Positions 1 to 7,253 of a stretch of 64,000 bases of DNA are shown here, piece by piece (positions within the stretch are counted from its first letter, which is position 1; every line of letters starts with the position of its first letter). This stretch comes from an uncultured Oscillospiraceae bacterium. Its GTDB lineage: Bacteria > Bacillota > Clostridia > Oscillospirales > Oscillospiraceae. The translations under genes and the position numbers were made by a program. Below the pieces are notes generated by a model. It had not been told where the DNA came from, did not search any database, and was given only the letters and a program-made list of their open reading frames with translations. The stretch covers positions 62,001-126,000 of the forward strand of contig CANPYK010000002.1 of the NCBI GenBank assembly GCA_947588605.1, given 5' to 3'.

Positions 1-642
1 GCCGACCGCTACACCATCCGCAACTGCCTCATGCAGTTCGGACACGGCGCGGTGACTTTGGGCAGCGAAGCCTCCGGCGGCGTTACCAATCTCTCCGTCA
101 CCCAATGCTGGTTCGAGGCCACGGACCGGGGCCTGCGCATCAAGTCCCGCCGCGGCCGGGGAAAGGACAGCGTCATCAACAACGTCCTCTTCGACAACAT
201 CCGCATGGATAAGGTCCTGACGCCCATCGTCATCAACCTCTGGTACAACTGCTGTGACCCGGACGCCCACGACGAATACGTCTGGAGCCGCGAGAAGCTG
301 CCGGTGGACGACAGGACGCCGGTGATGGGCTCCTTCACCTTCCGCAATATGGAGTGCACCGGCGCCGAGGTCGCCGCCTGCTACATAGACGGCCTTACCG
401 AGAAGCCCATCGAGAGCGTGACGCTGGAGAACATCAGCGTCTCCTTCGCTGAAAACGCCAAGCCCGACAGGCCCGCCATGCAGGAGTTCGCGCCGGAGCG
501 CTGCAGGACCGGCCTCTACCTCGACAACGTCCGCAGGATCACCGTCAAAAACGTGACGCTCACGGGCGTGGAGGGGGAGAAGCTCATCGCGCCCCACTGC
601 GAGGAGATCGAGACCTCCGGGTTTGACGCGGAACGAGTATAA
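1..642 (+). CDS. Glycoside hydrolase family 28 (polygalacturonase-like), 3' part
   Basis: The reading frame is open from the first base of the window, so only the C-terminal 213 residues are present. Two of the GH28 active-site motifs are visible: GHG at visible residues 14-16 and RIK at 46-48 inside DRGLRIKSRRGRG. The upstream NTD and DD motifs lie outside the window. Family members hydrolyse alpha-1,4 galacturonosyl bonds in pectin using a right-handed beta-helix, and the repeated V-x-N-V/I-x-N strands seen here fit that fold. Whether this one is secreted cannot be judged without the N terminus. It is followed 51 bp later by a sugar-type ABC ATPase in the same direction, which suggests a pectin-oligomer utilisation locus. 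The exact substrate (polygalacturonan, rhamnogalacturonan or xylogalacturonan) is unknown. Confidence 0.88.
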   Translation, partial: ADRYTIRNCLMQFGHGAVTLGSEASGGVTNLSVTQCWFEATDRGLRIKSRRGRGKDSVINNVLFDNIRMDKVLTPIVINLWYNCCDPDAHDEYVWSREKLPVDDRTPVMGSFTFRNMECTGAEVAACYIDGLTEKPIESVTLENISVSFAENAKPDRPAMQEFAPERCRTGLYLDNVRRITVKNVTLTGVEGEKLIAPHCEEIETSGFDAERV

Positions 643-693
643 ACCGTTGTTTCCTGACCCCACAGCGAAAAACATGTGTAAGGAGACAAATCT

Positions 694-1773
694 ATGTCAT
701 ACTTGACCCTTAAGAACATCAACAAGATCTACCCCAACGGCTTCCACGCCGTCCACGACTTCAACCTGGAGATCGAAAAGGGCGAGTTCATCGTCTTCGT
801 CGGCCCCTCCGGCTGCGGCAAGTCCACCACGCTTCGCATGGTGGCCGGCCTTGAGGACATCTCCAACGGCGAGTTCCTCATCAACGGCAAGCGCGCCAAC
901 GAGATGGGCCCCCGTGAGCGTGAGATCGCCATGGTCTTCCAGAGCTACGCCCTCTATCCCCAGATGACTGTCTTTGACAACATCGCCTTCGGCCTCACCC
1001 TCCAGGGCGTGGACGAGGATGTCATCGAGGAGAAGGTCAAGAACACCGCCCGCATCCTGGGCCTCACCGATTATCTGGACCGCTATCCCAGAGCGCTTTC
1101 CGGCGGCCAGAGACAGCGAGTGGCCATCGGCCGCGCCATCATCCGCAAGGTGGGCGTGTTCCTCATGGACGAGCCGCTTTCCAACCTGGACGCCAAGCAG
1201 CGCGTGACCATGCGCTCCGAGATCGCCCAGATCCACCGCAACACCGGCGCCACCACCATTTACGTCACCCATGACCAGACCGAGGCCATGACCCTGGCCG
1301 ACCGCATCGTCGTCATGAAGGACGGCTACATCCAGCAGGTCGGCACCCCCTATGACCTCTACTACGAGCCTGTCAACGTCTTCGTGGCCGGGTTCATCGG
1401 CGAGCCGCCCATGAACTTCGTCCGCGGCGTCCTCAAGGACGGCAAGCTCACCTTCGGCGCCAATCAGCTGGACGTGACCAAGAAGCTGGGCGACAAGGCC
1501 AAGAAGTACGAGGGCAAGGAGATCGTCTTCGGCTTCCGCCCCGAGGCCATCGAGCTGGGCTCTAAGCCGGGCGCCTACGTGGTCAAGGCCGACGTGGAGC
1601 TCACCGAGATGCTGGGCGACAACACCAACGTCTACATCACCGCCGGTGAGGACAAGGCCATTTTGAAGGTCGACCCCCACGACACACCCAAGATCGACAC
1701 CACCATCGAATTCTCCATCCCCATGGAGAGCGTCTACCTCTTCGACGGCGAGACGGAAATGGTCATCAAATAA
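694..1773 (+). CDS. Sugar ABC transporter ATP-binding protein, UgpC/MsmX/MalK type
   Basis: 359 residues, full length for the MalK/UgpC class. Walker A GPSGCGKST at residues 37-45, the LSGGQ signature at 135-139, Walker B ending in MDE at 158-160 and the H-loop His at 193 are all intact. The C-terminal third (from about 235) has the TOBE/MalK regulatory region with the FGFRPEAIEL motif. This subunit powers CUT1 sugar importers and in Firmicutes often serves several permeases at once; no permease or binding protein is in the window, which fits a shared ATPase. AAGGAG lies just before the ATG. A strong hairpin terminator follows. Its position after a GH28 gene suggests a role in pectin-derived oligosaccharide uptake, but this is inferred from context only. 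Confidence 0.93.
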   Translation: MSYLTLKNINKIYPNGFHAVHDFNLEIEKGEFIVFVGPSGCGKSTTLRMVAGLEDISNGEFLINGKRANEMGPREREIAMVFQSYALYPQMTVFDNIAFGLTLQGVDEDVIEEKVKNTARILGLTDYLDRYPRALSGGQRQRVAIGRAIIRKVGVFLMDEPLSNLDAKQRVTMRSEIAQIHRNTGATTIYVTHDQTEAMTLADRIVVMKDGYIQQVGTPYDLYYEPVNVFVAGFIGEPPMNFVRGVLKDGKLTFGANQLDVTKKLGDKAKKYEGKEIVFGFRPEAIELGSKPGAYVVKADVELTEMLGDNTNVYITAGEDKAILKVDPHDTPKIDTTIEFSIPMESVYLFDGETEMVIK

Positions 1774-1785
1774 CATTGGGGCAAT

Positions 1786-1835
1786 ACGGAAAAGCGGTCC
1801 GGATCCAAAGATCCAGGCCGCTTTTCCGTTTTATC
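1786..1835 (+). terminator. Rho-independent terminator after the ABC ATPase
   Basis: The 12-bp arms 1786-1797 and 1818-1829 (ACGGAAAAGCGG and its complement) enclose a second GGATC/GATCC stem, followed by TTTTAT. Confidence 0.8.
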
Positions 1836-1837
1836 GG

Positions 1838-1893
1838 AACCGTTCCCGTCACATCACGTGGCACGGGCGGACACATAGGTCCGTCCCTACAGA
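1838..1893. repeat. Fragment of the dispersed intergenic palindromic repeat
   Basis: The module around GCACGGGCGG, ending in TCCGTCCCTAC, matches part of the block at about 33849-33882 (GCACGGGCGG to CCGCCCCTAC). The two halves are inverted repeats of each other. It sits between the ABC ATPase terminator and the 3' end of the XRE gene. Confidence 0.6.
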
Positions 1894-1929
1894 AAAGTTT
1901 GGACGATCCGGGGGACCGGGCACCGCCCG

Positions 1930-2142
1930 TCAGCGCCTTTTCCGGCGCAGGCCGAGTACGTCGTCCGCAGAGACGCCGTAAAATCGACACAGCGTGATGA
2001 GGTGCCGGATGGGCAGCTCGTTTGCCCTGCGCTCATACCGGGCATACATGGTCTGGGAGGTCCCCAGCACCTCCGCTATCTGTTGCTGCGTCAGATCCCG
2101 GTCCTCCCGCAACGCCCGTAGCACCTCCATATATTTCTCCAT
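1930..2142 (-). CDS. Small XRE-family transcriptional regulator
   Basis: 70 residues consisting almost entirely of one Cro/CI-type helix-turn-helix: LTQQQIAEVLGTSQTMYARYERR, the classic Q-x3-A-x3-G-x-S-x10-E pattern, followed by LPIRHLITLCRFYGVSADDVLGL. There is no room for an effector domain. I chose the ATG at 2142 because GGAGGGG lies six bases before it; two in-frame ATGs upstream (2157 and 2148) have no usable ribosome site. It is divergent from the lipoprotein gene at 2356, and the shared 200-bp spacer holds palindromic AGTAAA-type half sites. Autoregulation plus control of the lipoproteins is the natural hypothesis. Confidence 0.85.
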   Translation of the reverse strand: MEKYMEVLRALREDRDLTQQQIAEVLGTSQTMYARYERRANELPIRHLITLCRFYGVSADDVLGLRRKRR

Positions 2143-2200
2143 ACCCATCCCCTCCATAAGAAAGTATGGATACAGAGTAACAAAGTAAACATCTTTGCTA

Positions 2201-2229
2201 TTGACTTTAGTAAATAAATTTACTATAAT
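2201..2229 (+). promoter_or_regulatory. Sigma-A promoter of the lipoprotein pair
   Basis: -35 TTGACT (2201-2206), 17-bp spacer, -10 TATAAT (2224-2229), upstream of the lipoprotein at 2356. Confidence 0.8.
2208..2225. promoter_or_regulatory. Palindromic operator inside the promoter spacer
   Basis: TAGTAAAT-AA-ATTTACTA is a perfect 8-bp inverted repeat lying between the -35 and -10 boxes. A related half site, AGTAAC-AAAGTAAAC, lies at 2176-2190. A bound repressor here would block RNA polymerase; the adjacent XRE protein is the obvious candidate. Confidence 0.6.
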
Positions 2230-2355
2230 CAGGGTGAAAGCTGTAGAAGACAGGAAAAGGCGCGGTTGTCCGGCTGCCGGGGCGCTAGCTTGAAAAAAGA
2301 GGCGAGATGCAAAAACAGCCGGGAAATCAGCGCCAAAAAGGAAGGAGAGACATAT

Positions 2356-3108
2356 ATGAAAAAGATCACAGCATTCCTTTTAGCCGTCGCATTATGTTTT
2401 TCACTCTGCGCCTGCGGTAAGACAATGTGTTCTGTCGAGGGGTGCAAAAACAAGGCGGTGGATGACGAAACCTACGGGGAGCCCTACTGCGCACAGCACC
2501 TGAAAGTGAAAAAGGCATTTGACGCCTCCGGCGCTGTGTATGAGAATATCAATTCTGCTTATGAGTTGATAGAAGAATACGCCTCCGACATCTACGACGC
2601 ATGGCTGGCGGGGATTTATGACGACGACGAGATTCTGGAGGATGGTATCGATTACTTGGCGGGAGAGCTGAGTCTGACGAAATCAGAGCTGGAGGAGGGC
2701 CTCATATACGCCATAGCCAGTGCCACCAATTCGGACGTGTCCGATATTACCGCCAGTCAGCGAAATGATTTTATACAGGACTCAAACATTATCTTCCAGG
2801 TGTTTGAGGACAGCCTTTTTTCCTTCTGCGTGTCCGTTGTTAACGGCGCTTATGAGGCAAACGGAGAGACGGAGCGTGTCCAGAGACTGCTGGACGAGGC
2901 GAAGACGCAGATGCGGGAAATGAGCGAGAAATATTCTGACTACGAGCACTATCCGGCGCTGAAAGGGTACTACACCACGTCGTCTTCCTTTTTTGACTTT
3001 TGCCAGAATCCCACCGGTTCGTTTGACCAGATGAAGACCACCGTTGAGAACTATAAAAGCACCGCAAGAGACTATAGATCGGATCTGGATTACATTTTTG
3101 GGGACTGA
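2356..3108 (+). CDS. Secreted lipoprotein of unknown function with a Cys/His motif
   Basis: 250 residues. The N terminus is a lipoprotein signal peptide with lipobox LCAC, so Cys20 should be lipidated and the protein held on the outer face of the membrane. Directly after it comes CSVEGCKNKA...YCAQH, a C-x4-C-x15-C-x2-H arrangement that could hold a metal ion. The rest is acidic and predicted helical, with no family I recognise. The ATG at 2356 follows GAAGGAGAG and begins the signal peptide; the longer open frame from 2266 would bury it. Probably co-transcribed with the lipoprotein at 3152 and controlled from the promoter at 2201-2229. Confidence 0.75.
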   Translation: MKKITAFLLAVALCFSLCACGKTMCSVEGCKNKAVDDETYGEPYCAQHLKVKKAFDASGAVYENINSAYELIEEYASDIYDAWLAGIYDDDEILEDGIDYLAGELSLTKSELEEGLIYAIASATNSDVSDITASQRNDFIQDSNIIFQVFEDSLFSFCVSVVNGAYEANGETERVQRLLDEAKTQMREMSEKYSDYEHYPALKGYYTTSSSFFDFCQNPTGSFDQMKTTVENYKSTARDYRSDLDYIFGD

Positions 3109-3151
3109 GCCCGACACGGTTTTTTCTAAATAAAGATAAACGGAGGTTTGT

Positions 3152-4609
3152 ATGAAAAGAACAGTTGCGATCGTCATATCGATGATATTGGCGGTTTCCC
3201 TTGCCGGGTGCAAGAGCGAGGAGGCGAAGAATGCCGATGCAATGATCGATGCCATTGGAGAGGTGACATTGGAGAGTGAAGAGGCCATTACTGCGGCGGA
3301 GGAGGCGGTGGATGAGCTGAGCGCCGAGGACAAAGAGGACGTGAACGTCGATAAGCTTACCGAGGCCAGGGAGGCTTATGAGCAGCTTGTCCTTGAGGAC
3401 AAGGCGAAAAAGGTGGAGGAGGCCATCGACGCCATCGGAGAGGTGACCCTGGAGAGTGGCCCCGCGATAGAGAGCGCCCAGGAGGCTTACGACGACGCCG
3501 ACTCCGAGGTCCGGGAGCTGGTCGCCAATTACGGCAAGATCGAGGCGGCCAGAGCCGCGCTTCATCAGCTGGAGATCAAGGACGAGGCAAGCAAAATCGA
3601 GGAGGCCATCAACGTTATCGGTGAGGTCCAGTATACAGATGAGTCGCTGACAGCCATCGAGAAGGCTGAAAAGGCTTACAACAACAGCTCGGAAGAGGTA
3701 CGGCAACTGGTCTCCAACGACGACGCGATCGGCGCAGCGAGAGAAAAATACCACAGCCTTGAGGTCGAGGCTAAGGCCCGGGAGATAGAGGCAAAGATCG
3801 ACGCTCTGGGAGAGGTGACGCTGGAGAGCAAGCCTAAGGTCGACGAAGCCCGCAACGCCTATGCCGCCGCCTCCGAAGAGGTTAAGGCTGCGGTGGGAAA
3901 TTACGATGTTCTGACGGCGGCCCAGGAAACTCTCAATCGCTTGACTGCCCAGGCTGTGGCGGATACGATTGACTCACTGGACAATATTACTGCCGAAAAC
4001 GGCGCGAGCGCCATTGCCGACGCCAAGACCGCCTACAACGCCCTCCCCGATGAACTCAAGAGCCTTGTGACGAACTACGGCAAGATTGCCGAGGCGGAGC
4101 AGAAGCTCCAGAGCCTCAAGGAGCAGAGAATCGGCGCGCTGAAAGGAAAAATGAGAGCCTCCACCGATAAGGTCAGGGGAATCACATGGTATGAGCATTC
4201 CTCTATGCCAAAGTACATCGATACCCGCAGCTATGTTTTTCCCTATATAGGATATGATACGACCTACGGTTTTGTCTGGCTCAGGGTCAAGACGGATTAT
4301 TATGGATCAGACTGGATATTCTATAAGACAATTATTTTCTCGGTGGACGGCAAAAATACGACTGTCACCATGGACTATTTTGACATAGACAGGGAGGTCG
4401 TCAGCGGCGACGTATGCGAAGTGGGAGACTTCAGTCCGACCGATGCCCAGCTGGATATGCTGCGGAGCATCGTCAACTCCAAGGAGACAATTATCCGTTT
4501 TATGGGTGACAGCCATTATAAGGACATCACCCTCTCTGCCTCTGACAAAAAGGCCATCGGTGAGGTCCTGGAGCTCTACGATCTGATGCTGGAGGAGTAT
4601 CGTTCCTGA
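3152..4609 (+). CDS. Lipoprotein with about five tandem helical repeats
   Basis: 485 residues. Lipobox SLAGC gives lipidated Cys20. From about residue 28 to 325 there are roughly five repeats of about 55-60 residues with the pattern I-DAIGEVTLES-x-AI-x3-A-x-AY-x5-EV-x3-V-x-NY-x-I-x-A-x3-L, each probably a helical hairpin or three-helix unit; the charge pattern suggests an extended stalk. The last 150 residues form a distinct, aromatic-rich domain (WYEHSSMPKYIDTRSY...) that may be the functional head. RBS GGAGG precedes the ATG. The repeat type is common in secreted Firmicutes proteins but I cannot assign a function. It lies 43 bp after the preceding lipoprotein gene and is likely in the same operon. 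Confidence 0.75.
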   Translation: MKRTVAIVISMILAVSLAGCKSEEAKNADAMIDAIGEVTLESEEAITAAEEAVDELSAEDKEDVNVDKLTEAREAYEQLVLEDKAKKVEEAIDAIGEVTLESGPAIESAQEAYDDADSEVRELVANYGKIEAARAALHQLEIKDEASKIEEAINVIGEVQYTDESLTAIEKAEKAYNNSSEEVRQLVSNDDAIGAAREKYHSLEVEAKAREIEAKIDALGEVTLESKPKVDEARNAYAAASEEVKAAVGNYDVLTAAQETLNRLTAQAVADTIDSLDNITAENGASAIADAKTAYNALPDELKSLVTNYGKIAEAEQKLQSLKEQRIGALKGKMRASTDKVRGITWYEHSSMPKYIDTRSYVFPYIGYDTTYGFVWLRVKTDYYGSDWIFYKTIIFSVDGKNTTVTMDYFDIDREVVSGDVCEVGDFSPTDAQLDMLRSIVNSKETIIRFMGDSHYKDITLSASDKKAIGEVLELYDLMLEEYRS

Positions 4610-4633
4610 TTTCATTAAAAGTACCTCCCATCA

Positions 4634-4663
4634 CCCCGTTCCCGGTATCCACCGGGAACGGGG
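4634..4663 (+). terminator. GC-rich hairpin after the lipoprotein operon
   Basis: Perfect 12-bp stem CCCCGTTCCCGG / CCGGGAACGGGG with a 6-nt loop, but only CTCGTCTAT follows, so the U-tract is weak. Confidence 0.55.
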
Positions 4664-4706
4664 CTCGTCTATCCGAATCGTTCTGATAAAAAAACGTATC
4701 TTCTAT

Positions 4707-4734
4707 TTGACTTTTTGTACAATTATGCTATAAT
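4707..4734 (+). promoter_or_regulatory. Promoter of the SDR dehydrogenase gene
   Basis: -35 TTGACT (4707-4712), 16-bp spacer and an extended -10, TGCTATAAT, ending at 4734. Confidence 0.85.
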
Positions 4735-4796
4735 CGAAAATAACAGTGGCGGGTGATTCCGCAAACTAACGAAAAAATTTACAGGGAGGGTTTCTT

Positions 4797-5597
4797 ATGG
4801 TTGATTTCAGCTTGAAGGGCAAGGTCGCTCTGATCACCGGCGCTTCCTACGGCATCGGGTTTGCCATTGCGAAGGGCATGGCGTCCGCCGGCGCTACCAT
4901 CGTCTTTAACGACATCAAGCAGGAGCTGGTGGACAAGGGGCTGGCCGCCTACAAGGAGGCCGGCATCGAGGCCCACGGGTATGTGTGCGACGTCACCGAC
5001 GAGGCCGCCGTGGCGGAGCTTGTGAAGAAGGTCACCGAGGAGGTCGGCCACATCAACATCCTGGTGAACAACGCCGGCATCATCATGCGCATCCCCATGT
5101 GCGACATGACCGCCGCGCAGTTCAGGAAGGTCATCGACATCGACCTCAACGGGCCCTTCATCATGTCCAAGGCCGTCATCCCCGACATGATCGAGCAGGG
5201 CGGCGGCAAGATCATCAACATCTGCTCCATGATGAGCGAGCTGGGCCGCGAGACCGTCTCCGCCTACGCGGCGGCGAAGGGCGGCCTTAAGATGCTGACC
5301 CGCAACATCGCCTCCGAGTACGGCAAGTACAACATCCAGTGCAACGGCATCGGGCCCGGCTACATTGCCACCCCCCAGACCGCGCCGCTCAGGGAGCGTC
5401 AGCCCGACGGCAGCCGCCACCCCTTCGACCAGTTCATCATCGCCAAGACCCCCGCTGAGCGCTGGGGTGAGGCGGAGGACCTGGCCGGCCCCGCGGTGTT
5501 CCTGGCTTCCCCGGCCTCCGATTTCGTCAACGGCCACATCCTCTACGTGGACGGCGGCATTTTGGCCTACATCGGCAAGCAGCCCGGCAACGACTAA
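4797..5597 (+). CDS. SDR-family gluconate 5-dehydrogenase-like oxidoreductase
   Basis: 266 residues, a classical short-chain dehydrogenase. The cofactor motif TGASYGIG (14-21), NNAG (91-94), Ser144 and the catalytic Tyr157-x3-Lys161 are present, as is the C-terminal GHILYVDGG. It most resembles gluconate 5-dehydrogenase or 2-deoxygluconate/5-keto-uronate dehydrogenases (IdnO/KduD group), which interconvert keto- and hydroxy-sugar acids with NAD(P)H. With a GH28 pectinase nearby, a role in uronate or gluconate catabolism is plausible, but SDR substrate cannot be read from sequence. It is monocistronic, with its own strong promoter and a strong terminator. Confidence 0.85.
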   Translation: MVDFSLKGKVALITGASYGIGFAIAKGMASAGATIVFNDIKQELVDKGLAAYKEAGIEAHGYVCDVTDEAAVAELVKKVTEEVGHINILVNNAGIIMRIPMCDMTAAQFRKVIDIDLNGPFIMSKAVIPDMIEQGGGKIINICSMMSELGRETVSAYAAAKGGLKMLTRNIASEYGKYNIQCNGIGPGYIATPQTAPLRERQPDGSRHPFDQFIIAKTPAERWGEAEDLAGPAVFLASPASDFVNGHILYVDGGILAYIGKQPGND

Positions 5598-5634
5598 GCG
5601 TAAGGCGTATGCTTTTCCCGCCGGAAAACGGTTC

Positions 5635-5669
5635 AAAATGGCCCGGATCGCTGGTCCGGGCCATTTTTC
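5635..5669 (+). terminator. Rho-independent terminator after the SDR gene
   Basis: AAAATGGCCCGGA / TCCGGGCCATTTTT, a long perfect stem with a 7-nt loop and a T-run. Confidence 0.85.
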
Positions 5670-5712
5670 CGCGATGGGGGCGGGGAAATTTTTTTCTTAT
5701 TTTTTTGTGAGT

Positions 5713-5740
5713 TTTTGGCGTTTGTGGGCATTATTATGAT
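5713..5740 (+). promoter_or_regulatory. Possible promoter of the MBOAT/DHHW operon
   Basis: -10 TATGAT (5735-5740) is good; the best -35, TTTGGC (5713-5718), is weak with a 16-bp spacer. Confidence 0.4.
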
Positions 5741-5803
5741 AGAGCGTTCCGGCGCGTAGAAGACGTCCGGCGGCGGGCGGACAGAGAGAAAAGGTGACCT
5801 CCC

Positions 5804-7234
5804 ATGGTTTTTTCCAGCATGATCTTCGTTTTCGCGTTTTTAGTTCTGAATCTGCTGACGCACAGCCTGTGCCGGAGCATGAGGGCGAAGAATATCTGTC
5901 TTCTCGTTTCCTCCCTCATCTTCTACAGCTGGGCGTCGCTGACGTTTACGGCGATTTTACTCTTTGATACGGCGGTCTGCTGGTTTTTTGGGCTCTTCGT
6001 CGAGGTAAGCTCCGGGAAGGCGCGCAAGAGACTGCTGGCGCTGTGTGTCACCATACTGCTGCTGGTGCTGGGGACCTTCAAATATACCGGGTTCCTTTTG
6101 GAGAACGTGCGGCTCCTCTTTGGCGTGCCGGAGAAGGTGCCGGAGATCGTTCTGCCGCTGGGGATATCCTTTTACACCTTCCAGCTCATCTCCTACGTGG
6201 CGGATGTGTACCGGGGGCGCGTGAAGGCACAGAGAAAATTCTGGAAGCTCCTTTTGTACGCCAGCCTCTTCCACCAGTGCGTGGCCGGGCCCATCGTCCG
6301 CTACGGCGAGGTGGCCGAGGCCATCGAGGAGCGGCACGTCACCACCGCCCAGATGTCCCGGGGCATCAGCCGCTTCACCGTGGGGCTTGCCAAGAAGGCC
6401 GTGCTGGCCAACGCCTGCGCCGCCGTGGCCGACATCTTTTTCAGCGGGGACGCCGCCGCGCTGGCCGCGCAGAGCACGGCGGGGCTGTGGCTGTCCGGGG
6501 CGGCGTGGATGTTGCAGATCTACCTCGATTTCTCCGCCTACTCCGACATGGCGGTGGGGATGGGGCTCATGTGCGGGTTCCACTACCCGGAGAACTTCGA
6601 CTATCCGTACCTGTCCGGGTCCATTACGGACTTCTGGCGCAGCTGGCACATGACGCTGGGGAATTTCTTCCGGGACTACGTGTACATCCCCCTGGGCGGC
6701 AACCGGCGGGGCAGGGGGCGGCAGGTGCTGAACCTCCTTATCGTCTGGAGCCTCACGGGGCTTTGGCACGGGGCGTCCTGGAACTATGTGCTGTGGGGGC
6801 TTTACTACTTCGTTTTCCTGGTGTTTGAAAAGTTCGCGCTGGGGAAGAGGCTGGAGAAGATCCCCGGCCTTCTGCGCCACGCGGCGGTGCTGGTCATCGT
6901 TTTCTTCGGGTGGATACTCTTCCGGTTCGAGGACATGGCCTCCCTGGGAGCGGTGCTCCGTGGGCTTTTCGGGCTCAACGCCAACGCCGCGGCGCCTTTG
7001 ACGGCGCGGATCACCTTCACGTCCAACTGGGCGCTGCTGCTGGTGTCGGCGGTGGCGTGTACGCCGCTGGTCACGAATCTGCGCCTGCTCCTCAAAAAGC
7101 GCTCCGTCAGGAGCGGCGGGGCGATGACCGCCTACGCGGTGGTGGAGGCGGTCCATCCGGTGCTTCTGCTGGTGGTGTCCGCCATGGCGCTGGTGGGAAA
7201 CAGCTACAATCCGTTCCTCTATTGGATGTTCTGA
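5804..7234 (+). CDS. MBOAT-family O-acyltransferase (AlgI/DltB-like)
   Basis: 476 residues with many hydrophobic segments throughout. The MBOAT signature is clear: SGSITDFWRSWHMTLG, then FRDYVYIPLGG, then LTGLWHGASWNYVLWG with the catalytic His at 322. Members move an acyl group, usually acetyl, across or within the membrane onto a surface polysaccharide or lipid carrier. AlgI of alginate O-acetylation is the closest functional model. The next gene, 16 bp downstream, encodes a DHHW-family SGNH-like protein that would complete the transfer outside the cell, as AlgJ/AlgX do. No polysaccharide biosynthesis genes are in view, so the acceptor is unknown. Confidence 0.92.
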   Translation: MVFSSMIFVFAFLVLNLLTHSLCRSMRAKNICLLVSSLIFYSWASLTFTAILLFDTAVCWFFGLFVEVSSGKARKRLLALCVTILLLVLGTFKYTGFLLENVRLLFGVPEKVPEIVLPLGISFYTFQLISYVADVYRGRVKAQRKFWKLLLYASLFHQCVAGPIVRYGEVAEAIEERHVTTAQMSRGISRFTVGLAKKAVLANACAAVADIFFSGDAAALAAQSTAGLWLSGAAWMLQIYLDFSAYSDMAVGMGLMCGFHYPENFDYPYLSGSITDFWRSWHMTLGNFFRDYVYIPLGGNRRGRGRQVLNLLIVWSLTGLWHGASWNYVLWGLYYFVFLVFEKFALGKRLEKIPGLLRHAAVLVIVFFGWILFRFEDMASLGAVLRGLFGLNANAAAPLTARITFTSNWALLLVSAVACTPLVTNLRLLLKKRSVRSGGAMTAYAVVEAVHPVLLLVVSAMALVGNSYNPFLYWMF

Positions 7235-7253
7235 CAGGGTCGGGGGAGAATTG

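Noticed and set aside
697..1776. 359-residue minus-strand open frame opposite the ABC ATPase
   Set aside because: Exact antisense shadow of a textbook ABC ATPase; composition is dominated by Val, Asp, Leu and Gly.
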